From: Klebsiella grimontii
GTDB taxonomy: Bacteria > Pseudomonadota > Gammaproteobacteria > Enterobacterales > Enterobacteriaceae
Length of the DNA: 64,000 bases
NCBI RefSeq assembly: GCF_900200035.1
Contig: NZ_FZTC01000015.1
Span: 310,001 to 374,000, forward strand
Direction: 5' to 3'
In this document: positions 29,162 to 39,541 of the stretch, one piece after another
Numbering within the stretch: the stretch's first letter is position 1
How the letters are laid out: each line of letters begins with the position of its first letter
The notes under the pieces: generated by a model
Databases searched by the model: none
What the model saw: only the letters and a program-made list of their open reading frames with translations
Told to the model about the DNA's origin: nothing
Position numbers and translations under genes: made by a program

Positions 29162-29240
29162 CCCCGGCGGCGCTGCGCTTCCGGGGCTCGCCGTTTGCGG
29201 ACCCGTAGCCCGGCTAAGGCGTTTACGCCGCTAGCCGGGA
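29162..29240. repeat. REP pair between the porin gene and selU
   Basis: A CCCCGG...CCGGGG palindrome at 29162-29186 and a REP unit at 29205-29240 (GTAGCCCGGCTAAGGCG and complement) lie between convergent stop codons. The first could serve as terminator for the porin gene, though no T-run follows. Confidence 0.7.
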
Positions 29241-29255
29241 CAAGGGAGGATGTGA

Positions 29256-30344
29256 CTACTGCGCCTGCGCCAGCCAGGCGGCGACGTCCTGCCAGCTGCC
29301 GCGAAAAATAATCTTCTCCGCTTTTTTGCCGAGCTGGTAGCGGTACATTGGGTCGTAATACTCGTTCAGCAGGGGAACCAGCCAGCTGAAGTGGGCTTCG
29401 GTGCTGGCGCTGCGCTGCTGCTCCAGCAGGGCTTCATCAAGCCTGGCAGTGAGCTGGGCAAAACGCTGTAACCCGAGGCGGCGGCGGATAGCGAACAGGC
29501 CGTGGTGCAGATATTCGCTATATGCCCGCCAGCCTTGCTCTTCGCCGTAGGCCGCCAGGAAATCGCGATGCATCCGGGTAAAATACTCCTCGCGCAGCCG
29601 TTCAAGACGGAGCTCAAACGGATCTTCCACTACCGCCAGCGGCGACTGCGCCATGCGCAGACGCATACATTCCGGCAGGTGATTGGCGCCGATCATATGC
29701 CCCTCATCTTCCAGCACCCAGCGCGTCTGCCGCTCTGACTTTTTAAGCATCGCCACGGCAAGATGATTTTCAAAGGTTGCCTGCTGATACTGCTCCTGCA
29801 GGGTACGGCCAAATGAAGAGCCGCGATGGTGGGCGAGGCCCTCGAGATCGATGCCGTCGGGCTGGGCGCAGACCAGCAGGGTTTTACCGTTACCGGTACA
29901 GCCGCCAATCAGCACGATAGGGCGCTGCACCAGCTCTTCGGTCAGCTGGATAGCCGCCTGGCGCAGCGCTTTATAGCCGCCGGTAATCAGCGGGTAATCC
30001 ACGCCTGCGTCCTTCAGCCACTGCTGCACGATATGCGAACGCTGGCCGCCGCGGGCGCAGCACAGGTAGCCCTCGGGATAACGCGCGCAGGCTTCTTTCC
30101 AGGCGGCGAGGCGGCTGGCGCGAATCTCGCCGCTGACCAACTGATGACCCAGCGTGAGAGCGGCTTCCGGCCCCTGACGTTTATAGCAGGTGCCGACGGC
30201 GGCGCGTTCGTCGTCGTTCATCAGCGGCAGGTTGACCGCCGCGGGCATGGCGCTTTGCCTGAATTCAATCGGGGCGCGTACGTCAATCAGCGGCGTATCG
30301 CTGGCGAGGATCTGCCGAATATTCTGTGGGACTAATTGCATCAT
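29256..30344 (-). CDS. selU: tRNA 2-selenouridine/geranyl-2-thiouridine synthase
   Basis: This 362-residue enzyme has an N-terminal rhodanese domain with the catalytic cysteine in [11 protein letters not shown] (about C97). A P-loop domain (GGCTGNGKT, about 148-156) follows. It converts 2-thiouridine to 2-selenouridine at wobble position 34 of Lys, Glu and Gln tRNAs through a geranylated intermediate. There are two adjacent ATG codons (30344 and 30341) and no strong ribosome binding site. E. coli selU stands in the same place beside allS. Confidence 0.94.
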   Translation of the reverse strand: MMQLVPQNIRQILASDTPLIDVRAPIEFRQSAMPAAVNLPLMNDDERAAVGTCYKRQGPEAALTLGHQLVSGEIRASRLAAWKEACARYPEGYLCCARGGQRSHIVQQWLKDAGVDYPLITGGYKALRQAAIQLTEELVQRPIVLIGGCTGNGKTLLVCAQPDGIDLEGLAHHRGSSFGRTLQEQYQQATFENHLAVAMLKKSERQTRWVLEDEGHMIGANHLPECMRLRMAQSPLAVVEDPFELRLERLREEYFTRMHRDFLAAYGEEQGWRAYSEYLHHGLFAIRRRLGLQRFAQLTARLDEALLEQQRSASTEAHFSWLVPLLNEYYDPMYRYQLGKKAEKIIFRGSWQDVAAWLAQAQ

Positions 30345-30428
30345 TTAAACCGTTAAGCCATCCAGACGCGTCGCTCGACGCGATAATCCTCCTATTGTAC
30401 GCGGTGAGCGGTAGGCTGAATTGATTTT

Positions 30429-31352
30429 TCACGGTGTATCGCTGAATAGTGTCAGGAATCCCTGGATTTCCGGGGCCGAATGGACGAACAGCGAGGCGAT
30501 ATCCTGCACCGCTTTACCATGATGATCTTTGCGCCAGGCGAGGCTCAGAGGAGAGGGGAGACGCATCGCCGGGATCTGTCGGGCGATCAGCTCACCGCGA
30601 GCGATAAGCGGCTGGCACAGCGGCTCGGGTAAAAAGCCGATACCGACGCCGGCGATATGCGCCGCGATTTTAGTTTCGATATCGGGAACCACAATCTCTT
30701 TTTGCCCCGGCAGACGCCAGGCGACGCGCTTGGTCAATCTCCGGGCGCTGTCCTCAATATTGACCGCAGGATAGCGACGTAGCTGGGCCTCCGATAGCGG
30801 ATCGCTTTGCTGGCCGAGCGGGTGATGCGGCGACATCACGAACAGCCAGGACACTTCGCCCAGCGGGGTGACCGCAATATTTTCGCCTAACGGTTCGGTG
30901 CCGGTAACGCCAATCGCCAGCGAAAAGTCATCGTGCAGAAGCGTATCCCAGACGCCCATATAAATTTGTCGCGAAAAATGAAACTGCGTAAAGGGGTAAC
31001 GTTGGCTGAGCCAGGCCAGCAGCCGGGCGATGGCCTGCGGGTCATACATCAGGTTATTTACTACAATATTGACCTGGCGCTCCACGCCGTCGTTTATCTG
31101 CTGTAGCTCTCCGGGCATACTGTCAATCCAGCCAAGCCATTCTCTGGCCTGCGCCAGCAGGTGCATCCCGGCCGGGGTCAGCAGTACGCTGCGCGTGGTG
31201 CGGGAAAAGAGCGCGACGCCGGTGTTATCTTCCAGTAATTTGATGCGATAGCTAATAGTGGCGGTTGTTTTGTAGAGTTTTTCCGCCGCTCTGGAGAAGC
31301 TGCCGCTCTCCGCTACGCTGACAAAGGTACGTAGTGTTTCGGGGTCTAGCAT
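30429..31352 (-). CDS. allS: LysR-type activator of the allantoin regulon, AllS
   Basis: This 307-residue regulator has an N-terminal LysR helix-turn-helix ([24 protein letters not shown]) and a C-terminal effector-binding domain. In E. coli AllS activates the allD operon for anaerobic use of allantoin as nitrogen source. It is divergent from allA, with an AllR operator in the shared 210-bp region. In K. pneumoniae the allS region has been linked to liver-abscess strains; this is literature context, not a claim about this isolate. Confidence 0.94.
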   Translation of the reverse strand: MLDPETLRTFVSVAESGSFSRAAEKLYKTTATISYRIKLLEDNTGVALFSRTTRSVLLTPAGMHLLAQAREWLGWIDSMPGELQQINDGVERQVNIVVNNLMYDPQAIARLLAWLSQRYPFTQFHFSRQIYMGVWDTLLHDDFSLAIGVTGTEPLGENIAVTPLGEVSWLFVMSPHHPLGQQSDPLSEAQLRRYPAVNIEDSARRLTKRVAWRLPGQKEIVVPDIETKIAAHIAGVGIGFLPEPLCQPLIARGELIARQIPAMRLPSPLSLAWRKDHHGKAVQDIASLFVHSAPEIQGFLTLFSDTP

Positions 31353-31442
31353 CGCCTCATTCCTCGTAATTTAATAATTCCCCCATGATTTTTAAGTATT
31401 TTTTCATAATAACCATTTCAATTATGTGGCTTAAATCAGGTT

Positions 31443-31459
31443 TTGGAAAATTATTCCAA
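31443..31459. promoter_or_regulatory. AllR operator upstream of allA
   Basis: TTGGAAAATTATTCCAA carries the 6-bp arms TTGGAA/TTCCAA with a 5-bp centre. The site at 33008-33024 before gcl differs at one base. It lies in the allS-allA divergent region, where E. coli AllR binds. Confidence 0.85.
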
Positions 31460-31562
31460 CTTATAGTTAATACCACTTTGAGATGGCCATGAATTGACCG
31501 GTACATCTCTTACCCTCAAGGTATGAGGAGGGGAACGGTTTTTAATGACTAAGGAATATGCA

Positions 31563-32045
31563 ATGAAGCTAGAAGTATTGCCGCTGACGCGCGAAGCCTT
31601 CCGCCCCTATGGGGACGTTATCGAAACGGAAGGACAGGATTTTTTCCACATCAACGATGGCAAAGTCCAGCGTTTTCACGATCTGGCGATGGTGGAAACC
31701 CTGCAGCAGGAGCGCACGCTGATCAGCATTAACCGCGCCCAGCCGGCGGCGCTACCGATTGTGGTCACCGAGCTGGAACGTCATCCGCTGGGCACCCAGG
31801 CGTTTGTGCCGATGAACGGTGAAGCCTTTGTCGTGGTGGTCGCGGCAGGAGGCGATCAACCGGACATGACCACGCTGCGCGCGTTTATCTCCAATGGCCG
31901 TCAGGGGGTCAATTACCATCGTAACGTCTGGCATCACCCGCTGTTTGCCTGGCAGAGTGAAACCGATTTTTTAACCGTCGATCGCGGCGGAAAAGATAAC
32001 TGCGATGTGGTAGAGATCCCGACCGTGGAGTTGAGCTTTGCGTGA
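31563..32045 (+). CDS. allA: Ureidoglycolate lyase (urea-releasing)
   Basis: This 160-residue cupin-type enzyme splits ureidoglycolate to glyoxylate and urea, feeding the glyoxylate branch (gcl, hyi, glxR, glxK). The motifs [15 protein letters not shown] and [14 protein letters not shown] with conserved histidines are present. I use the ATG at 31563, seven bases after AAGGA, which matches E. coli length; an ATG six codons earlier is less likely. It is under AllR control by the operator about 105 bp upstream. Confidence 0.95.
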   Translation: MKLEVLPLTREAFRPYGDVIETEGQDFFHINDGKVQRFHDLAMVETLQQERTLISINRAQPAALPIVVTELERHPLGTQAFVPMNGEAFVVVVAAGGDQPDMTTLRAFISNGRQGVNYHRNVWHHPLFAWQSETDFLTVDRGGKDNCDVVEIPTVELSFA

Positions 32046-32136
32046 GGTTGCACGTGACGCTATCGATTATCTTGCATAACATGTGGGCGCTTACACACTA
32101 TTTATGCTCAGGTTTTGAGCCGGAGATAATCGAGGT

Positions 32137-32955
32137 ATGACAGAAGTGAGAAGGCGGGGAAGGCCGGGCCAGCAGGAGCCTTCCGCGCAAAAAGGCGCCC
32201 AGGCGCTGGAGAGAGGGATCGCGATACTGCAATACCTTGAAAAGAGCGGCGGCAGCTCGTCGGTCAGCGATATTTCCCTGAATCTGGACTTACCGTTGTC
32301 GACCACCTTTCGTCTGCTCAAGGTGCTGGAAGGCGCGGATTTTGTGTATCAGGACGCGCAGTTAGGCTGGTGGCACATCGGACTTGGCGCATTCAATATC
32401 GGTTCGGCGTACATCCACAACCGGGATGTTTTATCCGTCGGCGGACCCTTTATGCGCCGGCTGATGCTGATGTCGGGCGAGACCGTCAACGTGGCGATTC
32501 GCAACGGCAACGAAGCGGTGCTGATTGGCCAGCAGGAGTGCAAGTCGATGGTGAGGATGTGCGCGCCGCTCGGCAGCCGACTACCACTGCATGCTTCAGG
32601 CGCCGGGAAAGCGCTGCTGTATCCGCTGTCGGCGGAAGAGCTGGTGGATGTCATTGTGAAGACCGGACTACAGCGGTTTACGCCGGCGACGATCGTCGAT
32701 TTGCCGGTCCTGCAGCGGAATCTGGATGAAGCGCGAGCCTGCGGCTACAGCATTGACCAGGAGGAGCACGTGACAGGATTAAACTGTATTGCTTCAGCGG
32801 TTTACGATGATGTGGGGTCCGTGGTCGCGGCGATTTCGATTTCCGGGCCGGCGTCCCGCTTAACCCCGGATCGTTTTATCAGCCAGGGAGAGCTGGTAAG
32901 GGAGACGGCAAGGAATATCAGCACCGCGCTGGGACTCAAACCCCAGGCTGATTGA
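32137..32955 (+). CDS. allR: IclR-family repressor of the allantoin and glyoxylate regulon, AllR
   Basis: This 272-residue protein has an N-terminal IclR winged helix (residues about 25-85, [20 protein letters not shown]) and a C-terminal effector domain with [16 protein letters not shown]. In E. coli glyoxylate releases AllR from the allA and gcl operators, while allantoin acts to favour binding. It sits between those two operators here. A classical terminator follows its stop at 32968-32993. Confidence 0.95.
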   Translation: MTEVRRRGRPGQQEPSAQKGAQALERGIAILQYLEKSGGSSSVSDISLNLDLPLSTTFRLLKVLEGADFVYQDAQLGWWHIGLGAFNIGSAYIHNRDVLSVGGPFMRRLMLMSGETVNVAIRNGNEAVLIGQQECKSMVRMCAPLGSRLPLHASGAGKALLYPLSAEELVDVIVKTGLQRFTPATIVDLPVLQRNLDEARACGYSIDQEEHVTGLNCIASAVYDDVGSVVAAISISGPASRLTPDRFISQGELVRETARNISTALGLKPQAD

Positions 32956-32967
32956 TAGCCGAACCGA

Positions 32968-32993
32968 CCCGCTCTGCGGAGCGGGACTTTTTT
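32968..32993 (+). terminator. Intrinsic terminator of allR
   Basis: The 7-bp stem CCCGCTC (32968-32974) with GAGCGGG (32979-32985) and a TGCG loop is followed by AC and T6 ending at 32993. It insulates allR from the gcl promoter. Confidence 0.85.
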
Positions 32994-33007
32994 GGCTTTT
33001 TTCAAAT

Positions 33008-33024
33008 TTGGAAAATTTTTCCAA
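33008..33024. promoter_or_regulatory. AllR operator upstream of gcl
   Basis: TTGGAAAATTTTTCCAA has the same arms and spacing as the allA operator at 31443-31459. It lies 20 bp before the gcl start codon, so a bound repressor would block initiation or early elongation. Confidence 0.87.
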
Positions 33025-33043
33025 TATAGCGAGGTAGTAAAAA

Positions 33044-34825
33044 ATGGCAAAAATGAGAGCCGTCGACGCGGCAATGTATGTACTGGAAAAAGAAGGGATT
33101 ACCACCGCATTTGGCGTGCCCGGCGCGGCGATTAACCCGTTCTATTCGGCGATGCGCAAGCACGGCGGGATCCGTCATATTCTGGCGCGTCACGTGGAAG
33201 GCGCGTCGCATATGGCGGAAGGTTATACGCGGGCCACGGCCGGCAATATCGGCGTATGCCTGGGAACATCGGGCCCGGCGGGAACGGATATGATCACCGC
33301 GCTGTACTCCGCCTCCGCTGACTCCGTTCCTATTTTGTGCATCACCGGCCAGGCGCCGCGCGCGCGTCTGCATAAAGAAGATTTCCAGGCGGTCGATATA
33401 GAGTCCATTGCTAAGCCCGTCACTAAGATGGCGGTGACCGTGCGCGAAGCGGCGCTGGTGCCGGGCGTGCTGCAACAGGCTTTCCATCTGATGCGCTCCG
33501 GCAGACCGGGACCGGTTCTAATCGACCTGCCTTATGATGTCCAGGTCGCGGAAATCGAATTTGATCCTGAGCTGTATGCGCCGCTCCCGGCGTATAAACC
33601 TGTTGCCACGCGCCCGCAGATTGAACGCGCGCTGGCGATGTTGCTGATGGCCGAACGCCCGGTGATAGTCGCCGGCGGCGGGGTAATTAACGCCGATGCC
33701 GCGGCGCTGTTGCAGCAATTTGCCGAAATCACCCATGTACCGGTGATCCCAACGCTGATGGGCTGGGGCTGTATCCCGGACGACCATGAGCTGATGGCCG
33801 GGATGGTCGGCTTACAAACCGCGCACCGCTACGGTAACGCCACGCTGCTGGCCTCCGACCTGGTGTTCGGTATTGGCAACCGCTTTGCCAACCGTCATAC
33901 CGGTTCGGTCGAGAAGTACACCGCAGGCCGCAAAATCATCCATATCGATATCGAACCAACGCAGATTGGCCGCGTGCTGTGCCCGGATTTAGGGATTGTC
34001 TCCGATGCGAAAGCGGCGTTGACCCAACTGGTGGATATCGCGCAGCAGATGCAAAAAGAGGGCCGCCTGCCTCGCCGCGAGCGCTGGGTTGCCGAATGTC
34101 AGGAGCGCAAGCGCACGCTGCTGCGTAAAACCCACTTCGATAACGTGCCGGTCAAACCGCAGCGCGTTTATGAAGAGATGAACAAAGCCTTTGGTCGCGA
34201 CGTGTGCTACGTCACCACCATCGGTCTGTCGCAAATCGCCGCCGCGCAGATGCTGCACGTATTTAAAGACCGCCACTGGATCAACTGCGGCCAGGCGGGG
34301 CCGCTGGGCTGGACGCTGCCCGCCGCGCTGGGCGTTTGCGCCGCCGACCCAGAGCGTAACGTGGTGGCGATCTCCGGCGACTTCGACTTCCAGTTCCTGA
34401 TTGAAGAGTTGGCGGTAGGCGCGCAGTTCAATATTCCTTACGTCCACGTACTGGTGAACAACGCCTATCTGGGTTTAATTCGTCAGTCGCAGCGCGCGTT
34501 CGATATGGATTACTGCGTCCAGCTGGCGTTTGAAAATATCAACTCCAGCGAAGTGAACGGCTACGGCGTCGATCACGTGAAGGTCGCCGAAGGTCTCGGC
34601 TGTAAAGCGATTCGCGTCTTTAAACCTGAAGATATCGCGCCCGCATTTGAACAGGCGAAAGCGTGGATGAAAGAGTATCGCGTGCCGGTGGTGGTGGAAG
34701 TGATCCTTGAGCGCGTGACCAATATCTCGATGGGCAGCGAGCTGGATAACGTCATGGAGTTCGAAGACGTTGCCGACAGCGCCATCGATGCGCCAACCGA
34801 AACCTGCTTTATGAAATATGAATAA
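33044..34825 (+). CDS. gcl: Glyoxylate carboligase (tartronate-semialdehyde synthase)
   Basis: This 593-residue thiamine-diphosphate enzyme joins two glyoxylates with CO2 loss to give tartronate semialdehyde. The N-terminal pyrimidine-binding domain has [11 protein letters not shown], where the usual catalytic glutamate of the family is replaced by valine/glycine context, as is known for Gcl. The ThDP motif [29 protein letters not shown] begins near residue 444 (first GDF at about 446). It also binds FAD. It starts the gcl-hyi-glxR operon under the AllR site. Confidence 0.96.
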   Translation: MAKMRAVDAAMYVLEKEGITTAFGVPGAAINPFYSAMRKHGGIRHILARHVEGASHMAEGYTRATAGNIGVCLGTSGPAGTDMITALYSASADSVPILCITGQAPRARLHKEDFQAVDIESIAKPVTKMAVTVREAALVPGVLQQAFHLMRSGRPGPVLIDLPYDVQVAEIEFDPELYAPLPAYKPVATRPQIERALAMLLMAERPVIVAGGGVINADAAALLQQFAEITHVPVIPTLMGWGCIPDDHELMAGMVGLQTAHRYGNATLLASDLVFGIGNRFANRHTGSVEKYTAGRKIIHIDIEPTQIGRVLCPDLGIVSDAKAALTQLVDIAQQMQKEGRLPRRERWVAECQERKRTLLRKTHFDNVPVKPQRVYEEMNKAFGRDVCYVTTIGLSQIAAAQMLHVFKDRHWINCGQAGPLGWTLPAALGVCAADPERNVVAISGDFDFQFLIEELAVGAQFNIPYVHVLVNNAYLGLIRQSQRAFDMDYCVQLAFENINSSEVNGYGVDHVKVAEGLGCKAIRVFKPEDIAPAFEQAKAWMKEYRVPVVVEVILERVTNISMGSELDNVMEFEDVADSAIDAPTETCFMKYE

Positions 34826-34838
34826 ATGAGGTGAACCT

Positions 34839-35615
34839 ATGTTGCGCTTTTCTGCCAATCTTTCGATGTTATTTCAGGAATATGATTTTCTCGAGCGCTT
34901 TGATAAAGCGGCGGCCTGCGGTTTTCGCGCCGTTGAATTTATGTTCCCGTATGACTATGCGCCCGAGGTATTAAAGCAAAAGCTGAGCGACAACCGGCTG
35001 GAGCATACCTTACATAATTTACCCGCTGGCGACTGGGCGGCAGGGGAGCGCGGCATCGCCTGTATTCCCGGTCGCGAAGCGGAGTTCCGCGAGGGCGTTG
35101 ACGCCGCAGTCCGCTACGCCAAAGCGCTGGGCAATCGTAAAATCAACTGCCTGGTCGGTAAAACCCCGGTGGGCTATCGCGAAGATCATATTCGCGCCAC
35201 GCTGGTGGCGAATTTACGTTTTGCCGCCGCCGCGCTGGCCCAGGAGGGGATTCTGCTGCTGATTGAGCCGATTAATTATTTCGATATGCCGGGGTTCTAT
35301 CTGAATACCACGCATCAGGCGCTAGCGCTCATTGATGAGGTCGGCAGCGATAATCTGAAAATCCAGTACGATATTTATCATATGCAGCGCATGGAGGGTG
35401 AATTAACCCATACGATGCAAACTTATGCCAACCGAATTGGTCATTTACAGATTGCCGACAACCCGGAGCGCGGAGAGCCGGGAACCGGAGAAATTAATTA
35501 CGATTATCTTTTTAAATTTATCGACAAGTCAAATTATGACGGCTGGGTCGGCTGCGAATATAAACCGCTGACTACCACCGAAGCGGGCCTGACATGGTTT
35601 AATCGCTACCGCTAA
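34839..35615 (+). CDS. hyi: Hydroxypyruvate isomerase
   Basis: This 258-residue TIM-barrel protein interconverts hydroxypyruvate and tartronate semialdehyde. Metal and active-site blocks LIEPINYFDMPG, QYDIYHMQRMEG and GCEYKPLTTTEAGLTW are visible. It lies 13 bp after gcl behind TGAGGTGAA and is part of the glyoxylate branch operon. Confidence 0.95.
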   Translation: MLRFSANLSMLFQEYDFLERFDKAAACGFRAVEFMFPYDYAPEVLKQKLSDNRLEHTLHNLPAGDWAAGERGIACIPGREAEFREGVDAAVRYAKALGNRKINCLVGKTPVGYREDHIRATLVANLRFAAAALAQEGILLLIEPINYFDMPGFYLNTTHQALALIDEVGSDNLKIQYDIYHMQRMEGELTHTMQTYANRIGHLQIADNPERGEPGTGEINYDYLFKFIDKSNYDGWVGCEYKPLTTTEAGLTWFNRYR

Positions 35616-35712
35616 TTTTTAATTTATCGTTGGGCACTATTTATTATTCTATTTCGGGGAAGGGATAACTATTGCCCAAATAAATCGAAACAGAAATTTT
35701 GAGAGGAAACGT

Positions 35713-36591
35713 ATGAAACTGGGATTTATTGGTTTAGGTATTATGGGCACCCCGATGGCGCTCCGACTTGCCAAAGCGGGCCACGCGCTGCACGTGACCA
35801 CCATCGGTCCGGTTGCTGAAGAACTGCTCAAGCAGGGCGCGCAGCATCTGGCTACCGCCGAGCAGGTCGCGGAGCAGTCCGAGATTATTTTTATCATGGT
35901 CCCGGATACCCCGCAGGTCGCCGACGTGTTGTTTGGCGAACACGGCTGCGCCAAAGCGGCCCTGAAGGGGAAAACCATCGTTGATATGAGTTCTATATCG
36001 CCGATTGAAACCAAGCGTTTTGCACAGCAGGTGCGGGATTTGGGCGCGGATTATCTCGATGCACCGGTATCCGGCGGCGAAATTGGCGCGCGTGAAGGCA
36101 CGCTCTCGATTATGGTCGGCGGCGACGAAAAGGTGTTTGCTCGCGTGAAGCCGCTGTTTGATATCCTGGGTAAAAACATCACCCTCGTCGGCGGTAACGG
36201 CGACGGGCAGACCTGTAAAGTCGCCAATCAGATTATCGTCGCGCTGAATATTGAAGCGGTCTCCGAAGCGCTGGTTTTCGCGTCTAAAGCCGGAGCCGAT
36301 CCCGCTCGCGTTCGTCAGGCGCTGATGGGCGGCTTCGCCTCCTCGCGTATTCTGGAAGTACATGGCGAAAGAATGTTGAACCGGACTTTTAATCCCGGCT
36401 TTAAAATTTCCCTGCACCAGAAGGATCTTAATCTGGCATTGCAGAGCGCGAAAGCGCTGGCGCTTAATTTACCGAATACGGCAACCTGTCAGGAGCTATT
36501 TAATACCTGCGTCGCCAACGGCGGTAGCGAATTAGATCACTCGTCTTTAGTTCAGGCGCTGGAATTAATGGCGAATCATAAAATATCGTAA
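35713..36591 (+). CDS. glxR: 2-Hydroxy-3-oxopropionate (tartronate semialdehyde) reductase
   Basis: This 292-residue beta-hydroxyacid dehydrogenase reduces tartronate semialdehyde to D-glycerate. It has the Rossmann loop GFIGLGIMGTPMA at the N-terminus, the substrate-binding DAPVSGGEIGAREGTL block and the catalytic lysine in GDGQTCKVANQI. A 97-bp gap separates it from hyi. A Rho-independent terminator follows within 34 bp and should end the gcl operon. Confidence 0.95.
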   Translation: MKLGFIGLGIMGTPMALRLAKAGHALHVTTIGPVAEELLKQGAQHLATAEQVAEQSEIIFIMVPDTPQVADVLFGEHGCAKAALKGKTIVDMSSISPIETKRFAQQVRDLGADYLDAPVSGGEIGAREGTLSIMVGGDEKVFARVKPLFDILGKNITLVGGNGDGQTCKVANQIIVALNIEAVSEALVFASKAGADPARVRQALMGGFASSRILEVHGERMLNRTFNPGFKISLHQKDLNLALQSAKALALNLPNTATCQELFNTCVANGGSELDHSSLVQALELMANHKIS

Positions 36592-36600
36592 TGAGAAAAT

Positions 36601-36625
36601 GCTGCCGATTCCGGCAGCGTTTTTT
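36601..36625 (+). terminator. Intrinsic terminator after glxR
   Basis: The 7-bp stem GCTGCCG (36601-36607) with CGGCAGC (36612-36618) and a 4-nt loop is followed by G and T6 (36620-36625). Only 19 bp separate it from the next start codon. Confidence 0.85.
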
Positions 36626-36644
36626 AAACCTCACGGGTGAATTT

Positions 36645-37898
36645 ATGGATACTATCAATAAAACGGGTATCGACTATTGGAAGAAAATAGTCGTGGTAAT
36701 GAGTCTGGGCTGGGTGGCAATATGGATTTATCGTACCGTATTAACGCCGATTTACCCGGAAATTCAGGCGTCCTTAGGCAACGTCAGTAACGCTGAAATT
36801 GGCGCGATAGCCAGCTTCTATTTTCTTGCCTACTGCGGAATGCAGATCCCCTGCGGTATTCTGGTTGATAAACTGGGGCAGAAAATTATGCTGATGTGTG
36901 GTTTCTCGCTGTTTATTATCGGCACGCTAAGCATCGCTAATGCGGGAAACCTGACGCTGATTTATATCGGCTCGCTGCTGGCTGGCGCCGGCTGCGCGTC
37001 CTTCTTCAGCTCCGCCTATTCGCTCTCCTCGGCCAACGTGCCGCAGGAGCGTCGGGCGCTGGCGAACGCCATTATTAACAGCGGCTCGGCTATCGGGATG
37101 GGGATTGGCCTGATTGGCTCAAGCATTCTGGTCAAAAGCATGCATATGGCCTGGCAAAACGTGTTGTTTATTGTCGCCGCGATCCTGGTGGTGATGCTCT
37201 GTGTGTTTACCCTGGTGATTCGTCGCAAGCTTAAAGAGCCAGCCGCAGCGGTCAATAAAAATAGCGCCACGGCGTCAGCACCGGTCGAAGAGAAGTCAGC
37301 GCCGCTGTTTTCGCCGCTGCTGTGCAGCGTTTACTTCCTCTATTTCTGCACCTGCTACGGCTACTACCTGATCGTCACCTGGCTGCCTTCCTATCTCCAG
37401 ACCGAACGCGGCTTTGACGGCGGGGCCATTGGTTTTGCTTCGGCGCTGGTGGCGGTTGTCGGGGTGCCGGGGGCGCTGTTCTTTAGCCATCTGTCGGATA
37501 AATTCCGCGACAGTAAAGTCAAAGTTATTCTCGGGCTGGAGATTGTCGCCGCGGCCATGCTGATGTTTACCGTCCTGTCGCCGAATACCACCATGCTGAT
37601 GATTAGCCTCGTGCTGTACGGACTGCTGGGCAAAATGGCCGTTGACCCGATTCTTATTTCGTTTGTCTCCGAGCAGGCATCAGCGAAAACATTAGGCCGC
37701 GCTTTCAGCTTATTTAATTTCTTTGGTATGAGTTCAGCGGTCGTTGCCCCGACGCTCACCGGTTTTATTTCCGATCTGACTGGGTCAAAAGAAATTAGTT
37801 TTGTGATGTCTGCCGGGCTAGTTATTACCGGAACGATACTGTTTGCATTGATTACCTTGCGTAAGAACAAAATACAGTCAAAGACAATTCCCGTATAA
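36645..37898 (+). CDS. MFS transporter of unknown substrate inside the glyoxylate/allantoin cluster
   Basis: This 417-residue major-facilitator protein has 12 predicted helices with a cytosolic loop near residues 195-225. Family motifs include the helix 2-3 loop GILVDKLGQKIMLM and HLSDKFRDSKVKV in the second half. I place the start at the ATG at 36645 (MDTINKTG); the ribosome binding site (GGGTGA) is weak, and an in-frame start upstream runs through the glxR terminator. E. coli K-12 has no carrier here. Position suggests uptake or release of a small ureide or 2-oxo acid such as glyoxylate or glycerate, but that is inference. Confidence 0.85.
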   Translation: MDTINKTGIDYWKKIVVVMSLGWVAIWIYRTVLTPIYPEIQASLGNVSNAEIGAIASFYFLAYCGMQIPCGILVDKLGQKIMLMCGFSLFIIGTLSIANAGNLTLIYIGSLLAGAGCASFFSSAYSLSSANVPQERRALANAIINSGSAIGMGIGLIGSSILVKSMHMAWQNVLFIVAAILVVMLCVFTLVIRRKLKEPAAAVNKNSATASAPVEEKSAPLFSPLLCSVYFLYFCTCYGYYLIVTWLPSYLQTERGFDGGAIGFASALVAVVGVPGALFFSHLSDKFRDSKVKVILGLEIVAAAMLMFTVLSPNTTMLMISLVLYGLLGKMAVDPILISFVSEQASAKTLGRAFSLFNFFGMSSAVVAPTLTGFISDLTGSKEISFVMSAGLVITGTILFALITLRKNKIQSKTIPV

Positions 37899-37979
37899 TA
37901 AAAATAAATAATTATAATAATTTGTTGTTCCACATAGCTAAACCTGTAAGCGTAATCCGATGCGTATTAAGAGGGAATT

Positions 37980-39434
37980 ATGGAACAAGCTCAAGACCTG
38001 TACAAATCCAGAGGTTATAGCGACGATCTATTACCAAAAATAGAATCGCAGCGTAACTGGAAGACATTTAACTATTTTACCTTATGGATGGGATCCGTAC
38101 ACAACGTACCTAATTATGTCATGGTTGGTGGTTTTTTTATTCTTGGACTATCAACGTTCAGTATAATGATGGCAATAATATTGAGTGCTTTTATTATTGC
38201 CGCGGTTATGGTGTTTAATGGCGCTGCCGGAAGTAAATACGGCGTACCCTTCGCTATGATTTTAAGAGCCTCGTATGGGGTGCGCGGGGCATTATTACCT
38301 GGCCTGCTCAGAGGCGGTATTGCGGCGATTATGTGGTTTGGTTTGCAATGCTATGCCGGTTCGCTGGCATTCCTGATCTTATTAGGCAAACTGTGGCCAG
38401 CGTTTTTGACCCTTGGCGGCGATTTTAAGCTGCTGGGACTGTCGTTGCCGGGGCTGATCGCCTTTCTGGTTTTCTGGCTGATTAATGTGGGGATTGGTTT
38501 CGGCGGCGGAAAAGTTCTCAATAAATTCACCGCGATCCTCAACCCCTGTATCTATGTTGTGTTCGGCGGCATGGCCATCTGGGCTATCTCGCTGGTGGGG
38601 ATCGGCCCGATCCTCGACTACCTACCGACCGGAGTGGAGAAAGCGGAACATAGCGGTTTCCTGTTCCTGGTGGTGATTAACGCGGTGGTCGCCGTGTGGG
38701 CGGCGCCGGCTGTCAGCGCCTCGGACTTTACCCAGAACGCGCGCTCGTTTCGCGATCAGGCGCTTGGGCAAACCCTTGGTTTAGTCGTGGCTTATATTCT
38801 TTTCGCGGTGGCCGGGGTGTGCATTATCGCCGGGGCCAGTATCCATTACGAAATGGATACCTGGAACGTGCTGGATATCGTGCAGAAATGGGATAGCCTG
38901 TTTGCTTCTTTCTTTGCGGTGCTGGTGATATTAATGACCACGATCTCCACCAACGCCACCGGTAATATTATTCCGGCAGGCTATCAAATCGCGGCAATTG
39001 CACCGACTAAATTGACCTATAAAAACGGCGTACTGATCGCCAGTATTATTAGCCTGCTGATCTGCCCATGGAAATTAATGGAGAATCAGGACAGTATTTA
39101 TCTTTTTCTCGATATCATCGGCGGCATGCTGGGCCCGGTTATTGGGGTAATGATGGCGCACTACTTTGTCGTCATGCGCGGGCAAATTAATCTTGATGAG
39201 CTGTATACCGCGCCGGGTGATTATAAGTATTTTGATAATGGTTTTAACGTTACCGCATTCCTGGTCACCATCGTGGCGGTGATTTTATCGCTCGGCGGAA
39301 AATTTATTCCGCTGCTCGAACCATTCTCCCGGGTGTCGTGGTTTGTCGGCGTCATCGTCGCTTTTGCCGCATACGCTTTACTAAAAAAACGGGCGCTGCC
39401 GAATAATATTTCGCACCCGGATGTTGTTAGCTGA
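37980..39434 (+). CDS. allP: Allantoin permease (NCS1 family), AllP/YbbW
   Basis: This 484-residue nucleobase:cation symporter-1 protein has about 12 helices. The N-terminal block [18 protein letters not shown] and the conserved [15 protein letters not shown] region mark the family. In E. coli YbbW transports allantoin. The start follows AAGAGGGAATT. It precedes allB by 107 bp, so import and hydrolysis are encoded in order. Confidence 0.94.
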   Translation: MEQAQDLYKSRGYSDDLLPKIESQRNWKTFNYFTLWMGSVHNVPNYVMVGGFFILGLSTFSIMMAIILSAFIIAAVMVFNGAAGSKYGVPFAMILRASYGVRGALLPGLLRGGIAAIMWFGLQCYAGSLAFLILLGKLWPAFLTLGGDFKLLGLSLPGLIAFLVFWLINVGIGFGGGKVLNKFTAILNPCIYVVFGGMAIWAISLVGIGPILDYLPTGVEKAEHSGFLFLVVINAVVAVWAAPAVSASDFTQNARSFRDQALGQTLGLVVAYILFAVAGVCIIAGASIHYEMDTWNVLDIVQKWDSLFASFFAVLVILMTTISTNATGNIIPAGYQIAAIAPTKLTYKNGVLIASIISLLICPWKLMENQDSIYLFLDIIGGMLGPVIGVMMAHYFVVMRGQINLDELYTAPGDYKYFDNGFNVTAFLVTIVAVILSLGGKFIPLLEPFSRVSWFVGVIVAFAAYALLKKRALPNNISHPDVVS

Positions 39435-39541
39435 TTTTCTTATCAAGAGGAAGATTTATTTCAGGGATGAAGCATCAATACCCAAAGCCACAAGCAGAAG
39501 TATGGCGGGTTAATCGTCTGTACACATACAAGGAGTTTTAT

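Noticed and set aside
35630..35679. TTGGGCA...TGCCCAA inverted repeat between hyi and glxR
   Set aside because: Arms of 7 bp are separated by 36 nt with no T-run; too weak for a terminator or operator call.
39467..39541. N-terminal extension of allB by 25 codons
   Set aside because: The downstream ATG has AAGGAG at ideal spacing and gives the family length.
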